Shown: in pieces, positions 33,840 through 42,628 of the stretch
Position numbering within the stretch: position 1 is the first letter of the stretch
Layout: each line of letters opens with the position of its first letter
NCBI GenBank assembly: GCA_036559195.1
Contig: DATBTN010000049.1
Coordinates: 1 to 50,731 of the forward strand
DNA: 50,731 nt
Direction: 5' to 3'
From: Candidatus Baltobacteraceae bacterium
Lineage (GTDB): Bacteria; Vulcanimicrobiota; Vulcanimicrobiia; Vulcanimicrobiales; Vulcanimicrobiaceae
Made by a program: the position numbers and the translations under genes
Notes under the pieces: model-generated
Databases searched by the model: none
What the model saw: only the letters and a program-made list of their open reading frames with translations
What the model was told of the DNA's origin: nothing

Positions 33840-35141
33840 TTAGTTCAGCGTGACTTCGGGCTGGTTGAGGTAGCCGGACATGTCCGAGACGATCACCACG
33901 TCACCCGGCTCGAGGCCGGAGAGCACTTGCACGCGGTTACTCGATCCCTGTCCCAGGCGCAAGCGAATGCGCACGGCTCTCTTGCCGTTGTCGATCTCCT
34001 TGAACAAATCGATTGTGCTGTTGTCGGAAGCGCCGGCCGGGCGCACGATCGAGAGCGCATTCCGCACCGACGCGATCTCGATCGCGCCGTCGACGTTGGC
34101 ATCGGGGCGCGAGCCCGGCGGCGGTGGACGACGGAAGGTCACGTCAACGGCGACCGTTCCGTTCTGCGCGGCTGGCGCGATGCGCATAACCTGGCCCATG
34201 ATGATGCCGTTACCGGTGTCGATTCGAACCGGCATGCCGATCGTAACAGGATGCACGTCGCTCTCGGCGACCTGCAGAATTGCTTTGAGATCGTGCATGG
34301 CGGCCACGCGTGCGATTTCAGTGTTCTGTGCGATGCTCGCACCTGGATCGACATCGACCGATTGCACGATGCCACTTGAGGCGGCACGCACGGTGAGCGA
34401 CGCGACCTGCGCACCTTCGGCGGCAAGCACCGCCGCCGTCTGCTCCACCTGTGCCTGCGCTGCCGCGACCTTCGCTTGCGCATCGGCCGCGCTTACCCCG
34501 ATCTGTATGCGACTGTCGCGGAGATCGTTGCTGCTCTTCGCGGCTTCAATCGCCGCCTTCTGGTAATCGACTGTACTGATCAAGCCCTGGCGGTGGAGCG
34601 ATGCAAACGATTCGGCCTGCAAATGATCCTGCTGCATCTGCGCCTGCGTGTCGGCGAATGCCGTTTGCGCAGTCAAAACGGCCGCGCGAGCTTGCTGTTT
34701 GGCGCTGGCAAGGTTGGCTTGCGCCACTTGCAGGGCGGCCTGTTCTTGGGTCACTGCTGCTTCGATCTGCGGATTTTCCATGCGCGCGATTACCGAACCG
34801 GACTCGACAAATGTGCCGGCCTTTAGCAAGACTTGCTCAACGACGCCGCTCTGTGCCGCCGAGACGACGCGCACGCGCTCGGGCGCGAAGACGCCCTGTG
34901 CAGTCACCGATCGTACGAACGTGCCGCGCCGTACTACATCGGTGACCAACGTTGACTTATCGACGGCCGTGCCGGCGGAGCCGGCCTTTGAAAGAGAGTT
35001 CACGGCCCAAAGCGTGAGACCAACGAGCAGCGCAATTGCGGCAAGGGCATACAAGGATTTCGGTATCGCGCGACGGCGCTCGCGCGCCACGTCCATCGGG
35101 GCGGCTGGCGTTACCGATCGCGGTTGAACGACGTTACTCAT
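33840..35141 (-). CDS. Periplasmic adaptor protein, MacA/HlyD family
   Basis: The 433-residue protein has an N-terminal membrane helix (LYALAAIALLVGLTLWAV), a lipoyl/barrel-sandwich half (VLLKAGTFVESGSVIARM), a long alpha-helical hairpin rich in Ala and Gln (about residues 115-240), then the second lipoyl half (SSGIVQSVDVDPGASI) and beta-barrel domains. This is the membrane-fusion protein of tripartite efflux. It would bridge the FtsX-type permease to an outer-membrane channel; no TolC gene is in the window. Its start overlaps the end of the permease gene. Confidence 0.88.
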   Translation of the reverse strand: MSNVVQPRSVTPAAPMDVARERRRAIPKSLYALAAIALLVGLTLWAVNSLSKAGSAGTAVDKSTLVTDVVRRGTFVRSVTAQGVFAPERVRVVSAAQSGVVEQVLLKAGTFVESGSVIARMENPQIEAAVTQEQAALQVAQANLASAKQQARAAVLTAQTAFADTQAQMQQDHLQAESFASLHRQGLISTVDYQKAAIEAAKSSNDLRDSRIQIGVSAADAQAKVAAAQAQVEQTAAVLAAEGAQVASLTVRAASSGIVQSVDVDPGASIAQNTEIARVAAMHDLKAILQVAESDVHPVTIGMPVRIDTGNGIIMGQVMRIAPAAQNGTVAVDVTFRRPPPPGSRPDANVDGAIEIASVRNALSIVRPAGASDNSTIDLFKEIDNGKRAVRIRLRLGQGSSNRVQVLSGLEPGDVVIVSDMSGYLNQPEVTLN

Positions 35142-37701
35142 AGCTCAAAGCTATCGCCGGCTGCACGCGGGTCGCGCGTAGCGCGGGCACGTACGCCGCA
35201 AATAGACTCGAAAGGACCACGAGTGCGATCGCGGCCCCGAACGTCAGCGGGTCGAACGGCGAAGTTTGGAAGAGGATCGTCGTCAGCAGTCGTGCGCCAA
35301 GAGCCGCGACGGCCAGTCCCAGGGCAATGCCGAACGCACTTATCCGCAGCGCGCCAATCAAGACATCGGCAAGAACTGCGCGATCGCTTGCGCCGAGCGC
35401 TTTTCGGACACCCAATTCGCGCGTGCGCTGCTCCACACCGTATGTCGTTATGGCATAGATCCCCGCCAAAGCCAATACGAGCGCGATCAGCGCGAACACG
35501 CCGAAGAGCATCGCCGCGACCCGTGCGCTTCCAGCGTCCTCACTAAAGAGTTGCCGATACGCCCGAACGCTCGGCGCGGGGAAGAGTGGATCGACATTAC
35601 CGTACGCGCGTGCGACCGCCTGTGCTAGTTCACCGTCTTGCCCGTTCGTCCGGATCACGAACTGGGCGAATATGCCGGGAACCTGCTTCGTGGTGAGATA
35701 TTGCACGGGCGCAATCGGTGCGTGGAAACTGTTCCGCGTATCGCCGACGACGCCGATGATTGTCCGGATCTCCCGGCCTTTCCAGCCGATATGCGGGTGA
35801 TACGTTCGCCCCAGCACCTCAAGCGTGCCAAAGTAACGGCGGGCGAAGGCCGCGTTCACGATCGCAACTTGTTCGGATGTAAGCCGATCGCGCTGATCAA
35901 AATCGCGGCCACGTAACAGCGGGATGCGCATAGTTTTGAAATAGCGCGCTGAGACCACGTTTAAGTCAACCGGCTCCGACGCCAAATGATCCGGAAAACT
36001 CGTGTAGGTATTCTCCTCAGCCAGGAACGGCGGCCCGGATGTAATGGCGACGGCCTGCACGCCGGGTATGCCCTGCAACTGCATTGCGATACGGTCTACA
36101 GCGCGCAAGCCGGCCTCGTGGCTTGGATAGCGCGAGCTCGGCAGACCGGGTGCGTCGGCTGCATAGAGATTCTGGCCGTCGAAACCGACCGGGACCTGCA
36201 TCAGCGCGATAAAGCTGCGCACCACCAGCCCGGCGGAGAGCACGACCGCGAGGGCCAACGCGATCTCGGCAATTACGAAGCTAGAACGAAGCGCTTTGGA
36301 TGCGGCAACGTCGCCGGATCGGCCTGCGGCTTTCAAGCCGGCCACCAGGGTGTGCCGCGAGGAGAGCGCCGGAATAATTCCGGTAGCTATAGTGGTGAGC
36401 ACGAGTACGCCGACGACGTAACCGAGGACCGACAGGTCGACGTGTACGCCTTCCCAACGTGGCAATATCCGTGAGGCAGCCGAGCTAAAGATTCGCAGCG
36501 CTCCCCAGCCGAGCGCAAGTCCTGCTACTCCGCCGATCGCCGAAAGGAGTGCCGTCTCGGAGCAAAGCTGTGCGGCCAGTCGCGTGCGTGAGGCACCAAG
36601 CGCGCCACGAATGGCGAATTCGCCTCTACGAGTTGTGGCTCGCGTCAATGTCAGGTTTATCACGTTAGCGCAGGCGATGATCAGCAGCAGCAAAACCGTC
36701 GCGTAGAGGAGCCAGAGCATACTGCGAACGGGGGCCACGATCGTTTCCAGCGCTGGACGAAGGAGCGGCTTACCCCAACCTTCGTGAACGACGGGGTAGC
36801 GCCGAACGATTTCGCTCATTGCGCGGTCGACGTCGGCTTGGGCAGAAGCGAAGGAGGTGCCCGAACGCAGCAATGCCCAGCCGTTATAGGTAATAGTGCC
36901 GCGAAAGAGATTATTTTGCACTTGCGGATCGGCAGCGGTCCAATAGTCTCGCCGCACGAGACCGATCGGCGTCACGTCGCGAAACCGCGCTCCCATGACG
37001 CCGACGATCGAATAGGTCGCACCGTCGAGTTGCATCGTGCGACCGAGCACGGCGGGGTTCGCGTTGAAAAACGTGCGCCACAGCCGGTCGGAGATGATGA
37101 CGTGATGCGTACCGAGGTCGGACGCTAAGAAAACGCGCCCGAGTGCCGCACGTGCGCCGAGCACGCGAAAGTAGCCCGCATCGACATCGTTCCCTTGCAG
37201 GATGACGGGCCGCGCGATTCCGCTCAGCGTCGCGGTGGCGTCGGGCGACGAGATGCCAAAGGCCTGCAGTGTGTTGCCCGTCGCCGCACCAAGGTCGCGC
37301 GCGTCGAGATACGAAAACGGCGCGTTCGTTAGGTTTTGTGCGCCTGAGGTAACGGAGGCTATCCGCTCGGCACTTGGATAAGGTAACGGGCGCAGCAAAA
37401 TGCCGTTGAGCACGCTGACAACCGCAACGTTCGCGGCGATTGCGAGCGCAATGGCAATTGCCGCAACGATCGTGTACGTTGGCGATCGTGCCAGCGTACG
37501 CGCTCCATAGGCAATATCCCGCGCCACGCTCTCGGCACGCATGACGCTGCCTTGGTAGATCAAATCGAGCGCGACCAGGACGAACGAGATCCGGCGTTCC
37601 GACGCGTCTCGAGCTATGGCGTTTCCGTACCTATCGCGAAAGTCGCGTGGACAGGACCAGAGCGCAAAGCGCAGCAATGGGTGCATCGCCGGGTCGCTCA
37701 C
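35134..37701 (-). CDS. FtsX-like ABC permease, acidobacterial duplicated orphan permease (ADOP) type
   Basis: The 855-residue protein has a short N-terminal region with PRDFRDRYG, typical of ADOP permeases, then two MacB-type halves. Each half has a membrane helix, a large periplasmic domain and an FtsX core of three helices (first half near LLYATVLLLLIIACANVINL, second near VAAMLFGVFALIALVLALAG). The motif RTRELGVRKALGAS marks the coupling helix. The protein would move a substrate, or transmit force, across the envelope with the neighbouring ATPase and adaptor. GTG at 37701 overlaps the padR stop (GTGA). Confidence 0.88.
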   Translation of the reverse strand: MSDPAMHPLLRFALWSCPRDFRDRYGNAIARDASERRISFVLVALDLIYQGSVMRAESVARDIAYGARTLARSPTYTIVAAIAIALAIAANVAVVSVLNGILLRPLPYPSAERIASVTSGAQNLTNAPFSYLDARDLGAATGNTLQAFGISSPDATATLSGIARPVILQGNDVDAGYFRVLGARAALGRVFLASDLGTHHVIISDRLWRTFFNANPAVLGRTMQLDGATYSIVGVMGARFRDVTPIGLVRRDYWTAADPQVQNNLFRGTITYNGWALLRSGTSFASAQADVDRAMSEIVRRYPVVHEGWGKPLLRPALETIVAPVRSMLWLLYATVLLLLIIACANVINLTLTRATTRRGEFAIRGALGASRTRLAAQLCSETALLSAIGGVAGLALGWGALRIFSSAASRILPRWEGVHVDLSVLGYVVGVLVLTTIATGIIPALSSRHTLVAGLKAAGRSGDVAASKALRSSFVIAEIALALAVVLSAGLVVRSFIALMQVPVGFDGQNLYAADAPGLPSSRYPSHEAGLRAVDRIAMQLQGIPGVQAVAITSGPPFLAEENTYTSFPDHLASEPVDLNVVSARYFKTMRIPLLRGRDFDQRDRLTSEQVAIVNAAFARRYFGTLEVLGRTYHPHIGWKGREIRTIIGVVGDTRNSFHAPIAPVQYLTTKQVPGIFAQFVIRTNGQDGELAQAVARAYGNVDPLFPAPSVRAYRQLFSEDAGSARVAAMLFGVFALIALVLALAGIYAITTYGVEQRTRELGVRKALGASDRAVLADVLIGALRISAFGIALGLAVAALGARLLTTILFQTSPFDPLTFGAAIALVVLSSLFAAYVPALRATRVQPAIALSYE

Positions 37702-38042
37702 TCAAGCACCGGCAGAAGACGGCGAGTCCGCGCGATACGCACGAGGCGATCGAGTCGTTGCGCTTCGGCCTGCGCGACGCGTTTGCCGCGCGCCGTCAGG
37801 CGGTAGTATTTGCGGCGACCGTCGTTGTCGTCGGTGTCACTTTCGATGATCCAGCCATCGTTCGACATTTGCTTGAGGTAACGATAGAGCGCCCCGGGCA
37901 TTAGGCGAATGGCGCCGTTGGTAGTCCGCTCGACCTCGTCGGCAATGTACGAGCCGTGATGTTCGTCGTCAGCCAACGCAAGTAGGATATGAAATGCGCT
38001 GGCACCCAGCGGGTGAGCGCGGTCTTCTGAGGTACCAAGCAC
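37698..38042 (-). CDS. PadR-family transcriptional regulator
   Basis: GTG at 38042 follows GGAG by six bases and gives a 114-residue protein, normal for short PadR proteins. A winged helix is visible: FHILLALADDEHHGSYIADEV, then the recognition part PGALYRYLKQMSNDGWI and the wing (NDGRRKYYRLTARGK), with a C-terminal dimerisation helix. PadR proteins usually repress a neighbouring export operon and themselves. It is first in the cassette and overlaps the permease gene; a palindrome in its promoter is the likely target. Confidence 0.9.
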   Translation of the reverse strand: MLGTSEDRAHPLGASAFHILLALADDEHHGSYIADEVERTTNGAIRLMPGALYRYLKQMSNDGWIIESDTDDNDGRRKYYRLTARGKRVAQAEAQRLDRLVRIARTRRLLPVLE

Positions 38043-38082
38043 GAATGTCTCCAGACATATCTCAAATGCGCTATTGTTTGTT

Positions 38083-38111
38083 ATACTATATCGCACGTGC
38101 GATATTGTCAA
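38083..38111 (-). promoter_or_regulatory. Promoter of the PadR-export cassette with an 18-bp palindromic operator in its spacer
   Basis: On the - strand TTGACA (38106-38111) and TAGTAT (38083-38088) are 17 bases apart. The sequence between them is almost exactly the perfect palindrome ATATCGCACGTGCGATAT (38088-38105). A protein bound there would cover both boxes. PadR dimers bind palindromes of about this size, so self-repression is the natural reading. A second, imperfect palindrome, ATGTCTCCAGACAT, lies at 38045-38058 over the ribosome site. Confidence 0.82.
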
Positions 38112-38138
38112 CTGCATTTCAACTTCCCACGCGCGCCC

Positions 38139-39281
38139 TCAGCGGTAAACGAACGGGTCGGCTGGGGGCGCGATCCGCTCGGCGCTTGCAACGCGCAGGC
38201 GCAATCCGTCGGGTGCGTTGACGAGCGTGCCGCGAGCGCGCATCCAGCCGCGCGTTTCGCGCGGCGACGATTCCAAACGCAGGACGATCGGCGCGGCGTC
38301 CGCGCGGCAGCACGTAATCGCGTAGCGCACGAGCGAGACGGCGGCGCCGCTGCGCGTTACCTCGCCGGTAAAATCCACGACTTCGCCGGGGAATGCGTCG
38401 CTCAACGTCGTTTCGCTCGCGCGGTACGTTGGCGCGGGCGCGCCGAGAACCGCACCCGCGAACATGATCGCGGGCGCGAGCCAGACGTATCGTGCGCGGC
38501 GCGCGCGATGCCGCCATGCGAGCGATGCGAAGGCGATCGCGCTGCATGCAAGCGCGAACGTGAAGTGCGGATGCACCAGCGCGTCGCCGCGACGAACGGC
38601 AACGAGCCCACAGGCAAGCGCGCCGATGACGTACGCGCACGCGTCGTGCGACGTGTCGGGCGCGTGCGTTCGCACTCGTAGTGCCAGGCGCAAATCGGCG
38701 ATCCCGGACGTGCACAAGAAGCCCGCCGCCACGAGCGGCGCGCTGGTCCGCAACGCGCCGGCAAAGCCGGCGGCGCCGAGCGCGCAGGCCGTGCCGACGG
38801 CTCCGAGAACGGCTCCGCCCGCAAACGCGAGCGCGTGTGGAAGGTGTGCGAGCGTCAATCGCGGCGCGATGAGTTCGCCTGCGATCGCGGCGGCAACGCC
38901 GAACGGCACGATGGTTTGTAACTGCGCCAACGGAGCGCGCGCGTGACCGCATTCGCGCCCCGTTCGATCGACGGCGCGGGCGACGAGCATCGCCGCTGCG
39001 AGCCGCGCACCGGCGACGAGCGGCCCGAACGCCAAGGCGACGGCAATCGCCGCCGGCAGCGATCGCGCGACCGGTCCCGCCCCGCACCCGCATCCGAGGT
39101 ACGGAACCAGCCGCGCACCCCACCGCCTCGAGACCGCAAGCAGTCCCGAGCCGGCAAGAATGAAGGGCGCGCTTTCCAGCAGCGTGGCCGCGGTCGAGGC
39201 CAGCAGCGAGCGAGTTGTATCCGCCGGCAGCGATGCGATCGCGAGCGTCGCGGCGAGAATCGGCAGCACGCGCACGCCCAC
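38139..39281 (-). CDS. Fused membrane permease: YcgR-like (DUF318) N-terminus and YcgQ-like (DUF1980) C-terminus
   Basis: The 380-residue product starts at a GTG and has many hydrophobic helices. The N-terminal two thirds contain LLESAPFILAGSGLL, PYLGCGCGAGPVA (Cys cluster) and a second set (GAVGTACALGAAGFAGAL), as in DUF318 permeases. The last 110 or so residues show GEVVDFTGEVTR, LVRYAITCCRADAAPIVLR and RGWMRARGTLVN, the pattern of the extracytoplasmic YcgQ/TIGR03943 domain with its Cys-Cys-x-Ala-Asp. In Bacillus these are two separate adjacent genes. The transported substrate is unknown; the Cys-rich motifs suggest metal handling. It is divergent from hisS across 62 bases. Confidence 0.7.
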   Translation of the reverse strand: MGVRVLPILAATLAIASLPADTTRSLLASTAATLLESAPFILAGSGLLAVSRRWGARLVPYLGCGCGAGPVARSLPAAIAVALAFGPLVAGARLAAAMLVARAVDRTGRECGHARAPLAQLQTIVPFGVAAAIAGELIAPRLTLAHLPHALAFAGGAVLGAVGTACALGAAGFAGALRTSAPLVAAGFLCTSGIADLRLALRVRTHAPDTSHDACAYVIGALACGLVAVRRGDALVHPHFTFALACSAIAFASLAWRHRARRARYVWLAPAIMFAGAVLGAPAPTYRASETTLSDAFPGEVVDFTGEVTRSGAAVSLVRYAITCCRADAAPIVLRLESSPRETRGWMRARGTLVNAPDGLRLRVASAERIAPPADPFVYR

Positions 39282-39343
39282 CCATCACGACGAGGCGGCG
39301 TTTGGCAAGAATACCGGGCGGCTCTGCGAACAGGGCTCAAGCC

Positions 39344-40618
39344 ATGGCATCGAAGATCGCCGCCCCGCGCGGCACCCAGGACCTCATCCCGCCGTTCTCC
39401 GGGCGCTGGCAGGAGCTCGAAGCGCGCATTCACGCGCTCGCCCATCGCTATGGGTATGGCGAGATCCGCACGCCTATTTTCGAAGCGACCGAGCTCTTCG
39501 TCCGCGGCGTCGGCGAAACGACCGATATCGTCGAAAAAGAGATGTACACGTTTCTCGATAAGGGCGAACGCAGCATGACGCTGCGCCCCGAGTGGACGGC
39601 GCCCGTCATGCGGGCCGCGCTGCAGCACAACCTCTTCGCGACCGGCGCGCAACGCCTCTACTACGTGGGGCCGATCTTTCGGTACGAGCGCCCGCAGGCC
39701 GGGCGGTACCGGCAAGCGCACCAGTTCGGCGTCGAGTGCATCGGCTACAAGGGTCCCGAAGCCGACGTTGAGGCGATTGCGCTAGCTTGGGATCTGCTCC
39801 AATCGTACGGGCTGAGCGACGTCGTGCTCAACGTCAACTCGATCGGCGATCGGGTCTGCCGCCCCAACTATCGCGAGGCGCTGCTCGCGCACTTCCGCCC
39901 CCACGTGGAGAGCCTCTCCGCGGATTCGCGACGGCGCCTGGAACGCAATCCGCTGCGGCTGCTCGATAGCAAAGCCTCCGAAGACAAGCCGTACGTCGAC
40001 TCGGCGCCGACTTTTGAAGATATCCTCTGCGGCGATTGCCGAACGCACTTCGAGGCCGTCAAGCGATATTTGATCGCGTTGGGGATCCCGTTTGTGGTCA
40101 ACCCGCGCATCGTGCGCGGCCTCGATTACTATACGCGAACGGTCTTCGAGTTTATCTCCGGCTCGCTCGGCGCGCAGAGCACCGTCTGCGCGGGCGGCCG
40201 TTACGACGACCTGGTGGCGTCGTTGGGTGGTCCGGACGTTCCCTCGGTGGGCTTCGGCCTCGGCCTAGAACGCTTCTTGATGGTGGTCGAGGCCGCGGGC
40301 GGCACCGGCGAACCGGCGCGCGCCGGCGTGCAGGCGGTTGCCCTAGGCGCCGACGCGCGCGAACGCCTGGTGGCGCTCGTTGCGCAGATTCGCCGCGCCG
40401 CCAATCTGCCGGTCTTCATGGACTACGAAGAGCGCAAGGTGGCGGCGCAGCTCAAGATCGCCGATCGCAACAACGCGCGCTACGCGCTGATCCTGGGGAG
40501 CAACGAGCTCGCCGAGGGTACGATCGTGCTGCGCGACCTCGTCTCACGGACCGATCGGAGCCTGCCGCTCGCGACCGGAAAAGACGTCGTGGCAGCTCTC
40601 GTTGAAGTGGAGCGTTGA
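39344..40618 (+). CDS. hisS: Histidyl-tRNA synthetase
   Basis: This class II synthetase charges tRNA-His. From ATG 39344 the protein has 424 residues, the normal length. Motif 1 (GYGEIRTPIFE), motif 2 (LYYVGPIFRYERPQAGRYRQ), the histidine-specific RGLDYYTRTVFEF and AGGRYDDL, and motif 3 (GFGLGLERF) are all visible, followed by an anticodon-binding domain. Codons open upstream to 39215 overlap the divergent gene and are not conserved. The stop overlaps the accB start (TGATG). Confidence 0.95.
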   Translation: MASKIAAPRGTQDLIPPFSGRWQELEARIHALAHRYGYGEIRTPIFEATELFVRGVGETTDIVEKEMYTFLDKGERSMTLRPEWTAPVMRAALQHNLFATGAQRLYYVGPIFRYERPQAGRYRQAHQFGVECIGYKGPEADVEAIALAWDLLQSYGLSDVVLNVNSIGDRVCRPNYREALLAHFRPHVESLSADSRRRLERNPLRLLDSKASEDKPYVDSAPTFEDILCGDCRTHFEAVKRYLIALGIPFVVNPRIVRGLDYYTRTVFEFISGSLGAQSTVCAGGRYDDLVASLGGPDVPSVGFGLGLERFLMVVEAAGGTGEPARAGVQAVALGADARERLVALVAQIRRAANLPVFMDYEERKVAAQLKIADRNNARYALILGSNELAEGTIVLRDLVSRTDRSLPLATGKDVVAALVEVER

Positions 40619-41067
40619 TGGACGAAACCAAAACCCTACAGGAACTGCTGGAGATCATGCACGAGCACGATCTCGATGCGATTAAAGTGAAGGTCGGCGA
40701 GCAGATCTTCGAATTGGTGCGGCGCGAAGGCAATGCGGTCGCGTACGCGCCCGCCGGTGCGTTACCGGCTTCGGCGGCCGCGACCAACGCGGGCCCCTCC
40801 GGGACCGCTCCGGCGGCCGCTTCGGCCAACATCAAGAAGGTCACGGCGCCGCTGGTCGGCGTGTTCTATCGCTCGTCCTCGCCCGATGCCGAATCGTTCG
40901 TGCAAATCGGCGATCGCGTTGAGGTGGGCCAAGTGCTCTGCATCCTCGAGGCGATGAAACTCTTCAACGAGATCACGAGCGATTACGCGGGCGTGGTTTC
41001 GCGCATCGTTCCGGAGAACGGCGAGCTCGTTTCGCTCGGTCAGGAGATGTTTTGGATCGAACCGTAG
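40618..41067 (+). CDS. accB: Biotin carboxyl carrier protein of acetyl-CoA carboxylase
   Basis: The 149-residue protein carries biotin for acetyl-CoA carboxylase in fatty-acid synthesis. The biotinyl lysine is in ILEAMKLFNEI. It has an N-terminal helical segment, an Ala/Pro-rich linker (about residues 43-72) and the barrel-sandwich domain (KKVTAPLVGVFYR to the end). A TTG one codon before the ATG is an alternative start. accC is not adjacent, which is unusual; hisS precedes and gmhA follows. Confidence 0.9.
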   Translation: MDETKTLQELLEIMHEHDLDAIKVKVGEQIFELVRREGNAVAYAPAGALPASAAATNAGPSGTAPAAASANIKKVTAPLVGVFYRSSSPDAESFVQIGDRVEVGQVLCILEAMKLFNEITSDYAGVVSRIVPENGELVSLGQEMFWIEP

Positions 41068-41645
41068 ACATCAAGGGCAGGCGCGGTTTCGAAGAATTGA
41101 TGGCCGACCGCGATGGTATTTTCGATGCGACGCACTACAAAGTGCAAGTCGAGGCGATCGCCGACGCGATGGTCAAGGCCTTGCGTCGCGGGAACAAAGT
41201 GCTCTGGATGGGCAACGGCGGCAGCGCGGCCGAGGCCCAGCACATGGCCGCGGAACTGAGCGGCCGATTTCTGCGCGAACGTCCGGGCCTCTATAGCGAA
41301 GCGCTCAGCGTGAACACATCCACGCTGACGGCCGTCGGCAACGATTACGGCTACGATCACGTCTTTCGCCGGCAAGTCGAGGCGTTCGTGCAGCCCGGCG
41401 ACGTGCTGATCGGCCTTACCACCAGCGGCGGCAGCCCGAATATCGTGCTGGCCTTCGAAGAGGCGCGCAAACGCGATGCGGTAACGGTCGCGATCACCGG
41501 AAACGGCGGCGGAAAAGTCGCCGAGATCGTCGATCTCGTGCTGCTGGGTCCCACCGGCTATTCGGCGATCGTGCAAGAAGTGCATCAGCGCATGTGCCAC
41601 ATCATCTGCGACCTCGTCGAACAACGCATCATCTTCGAACGCTGA
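41052..41645 (+). CDS. gmhA: Sedoheptulose-7-phosphate isomerase
   Basis: GmhA turns sedoheptulose 7-phosphate into D-glycero-D-manno-heptose 7-phosphate, the first step toward ADP-heptose. The 197-residue SIS-domain protein shows VLWMGNGGSAAEAQHMAAELSGR and GDVLIGLTTSGGSPN, with His and Glu residues that fit the zinc-dependent active site. TTG at 41052 is used because AGGAG sits five bases upstream; ATG 41100 is an alternative. It overlaps accB and is followed by both heptose kinase and adenylyltransferase genes. Confidence 0.85.
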   Translation: MDRTVDIKGRRGFEELMADRDGIFDATHYKVQVEAIADAMVKALRRGNKVLWMGNGGSAAEAQHMAAELSGRFLRERPGLYSEALSVNTSTLTAVGNDYGYDHVFRRQVEAFVQPGDVLIGLTTSGGSPNIVLAFEEARKRDAVTVAITGNGGGKVAEIVDLVLLGPTGYSAIVQEVHQRMCHIICDLVEQRIIFER

Positions 41646-42628
41646 TGGAGCATACGGTACTCGCTCCGCCCGACGCCCGCACGCTCTTCGCGCGCATGCG
41701 CGGCCGCAAGATTCTCGTCGTCGGCGACGTGATGATCGACGAATGGATCTGGGGCACCGTCACGCGCATCTCCCCCGAGGCGCCGGTTCCGGTCGTTGCG
41801 GTCACCGATCATTCGTTCACGCTCGGCGGCGCCGGCAACGTTGCGAACAACCTGCGCGCGCTCGATGCGGCGGTGGATTTCGTCGCGGCCGTCGGTACCG
41901 ATTCGTTTGCCGAGAACGTGCGCGAACTGCTCGAACGCGAGGGCGTCGCTGCCGGCGGCTTACTCGCGCTCGACGATCGGCCGACCACGCGCAAGACGCG
42001 GGTGGTCGCGCACAATCAGCAGGTCGTGCGCGCGGATTGGGAGTCGGCCGCACCGCTCGCGCAGGCCGATCGCGAACGCCTCTGCGCCGTCGTGCGCGAG
42101 CACGCGCCGCACGTCGATGCGATCGTGCTCAGCGATTATGCCAAGGGATTGCTCTCGCGCGAGATTGCCGAGGCCGCGCTCGTGTGTCCCATCGTGCTCG
42201 CCGATCCGAAGCCGCAAAATCTCGCGCTCTTCACCGGCGTGACCTGCGTGGCGCCCAACGCGCACGAAGCCGCGCAGGCGACCGGCGTCGCCATCGTGGA
42301 CGACGCATCGCTCGAGCGCGCGGGTGCGTTACTGCTCGAGCGTTTGGAGTGCCGGTACGTCGTCATCACCCGCGGCGAACACGGCATGGCGCTCTTCGGG
42401 CGCGACGGGGAACGTTTGCATATCCCGTCGGTCGCGCGCAAAGTCTTCGATGTCAGCGGCGCGGGCGATACCGTCATCGCCGTGTTAACGCTGGCGCTCG
42501 CCGCCGGCGCGCGAATCGAACTTGCAATGCAGTTGGCGAATTTCGCCGCCGGTGCCGTGGTCGAAAAGCTCGGCACGGCGACCGCGTCGGCCGAGGAAAT
42601 CATCGGACTGGTCGAACATGGAGCCTGA
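41645..42628 (+). CDS. D-glycero-beta-D-manno-heptose-7-phosphate kinase (RfaE domain I)
   Basis: This 327-residue PfkB-family kinase phosphorylates heptose 7-phosphate at C1. Seen are the N-terminal ILVVGDVMIDEWIWG, the substrate site LGGAGNVANNL, VLSDYAKGLL, LADPKP and the catalytic C-terminal SGAGDTVIAVL with its Asp. In E. coli this is the first half of HldE; here it is a separate gene. The ATG shares a base with the gmhA stop and the stop lies inside the adenylyltransferase gene, so all three are probably co-translated. Confidence 0.9.
   Translation: MEHTVLAPPDARTLFARMRGRKILVVGDVMIDEWIWGTVTRISPEAPVPVVAVTDHSFTLGGAGNVANNLRALDAAVDFVAAVGTDSFAENVRELLEREGVAAGGLLALDDRPTTRKTRVVAHNQQVVRADWESAAPLAQADRERLCAVVREHAPHVDAIVLSDYAKGLLSREIAEAALVCPIVLADPKPQNLALFTGVTCVAPNAHEAAQATGVAIVDDASLERAGALLLERLECRYVVITRGEHGMALFGRDGERLHIPSVARKVFDVSGAGDTVIAVLTLALAAGARIELAMQLANFAAGAVVEKLGTATASAEEIIGLVEHGA

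Noticed and set aside
38119-39288. A 389-codon frame on the same strand as the fused permease, in another frame
   Set aside because: It is almost wholly Arg-rich with no hydrophobic pattern, while the competing frame gives membrane helices and the CCRADA motif.
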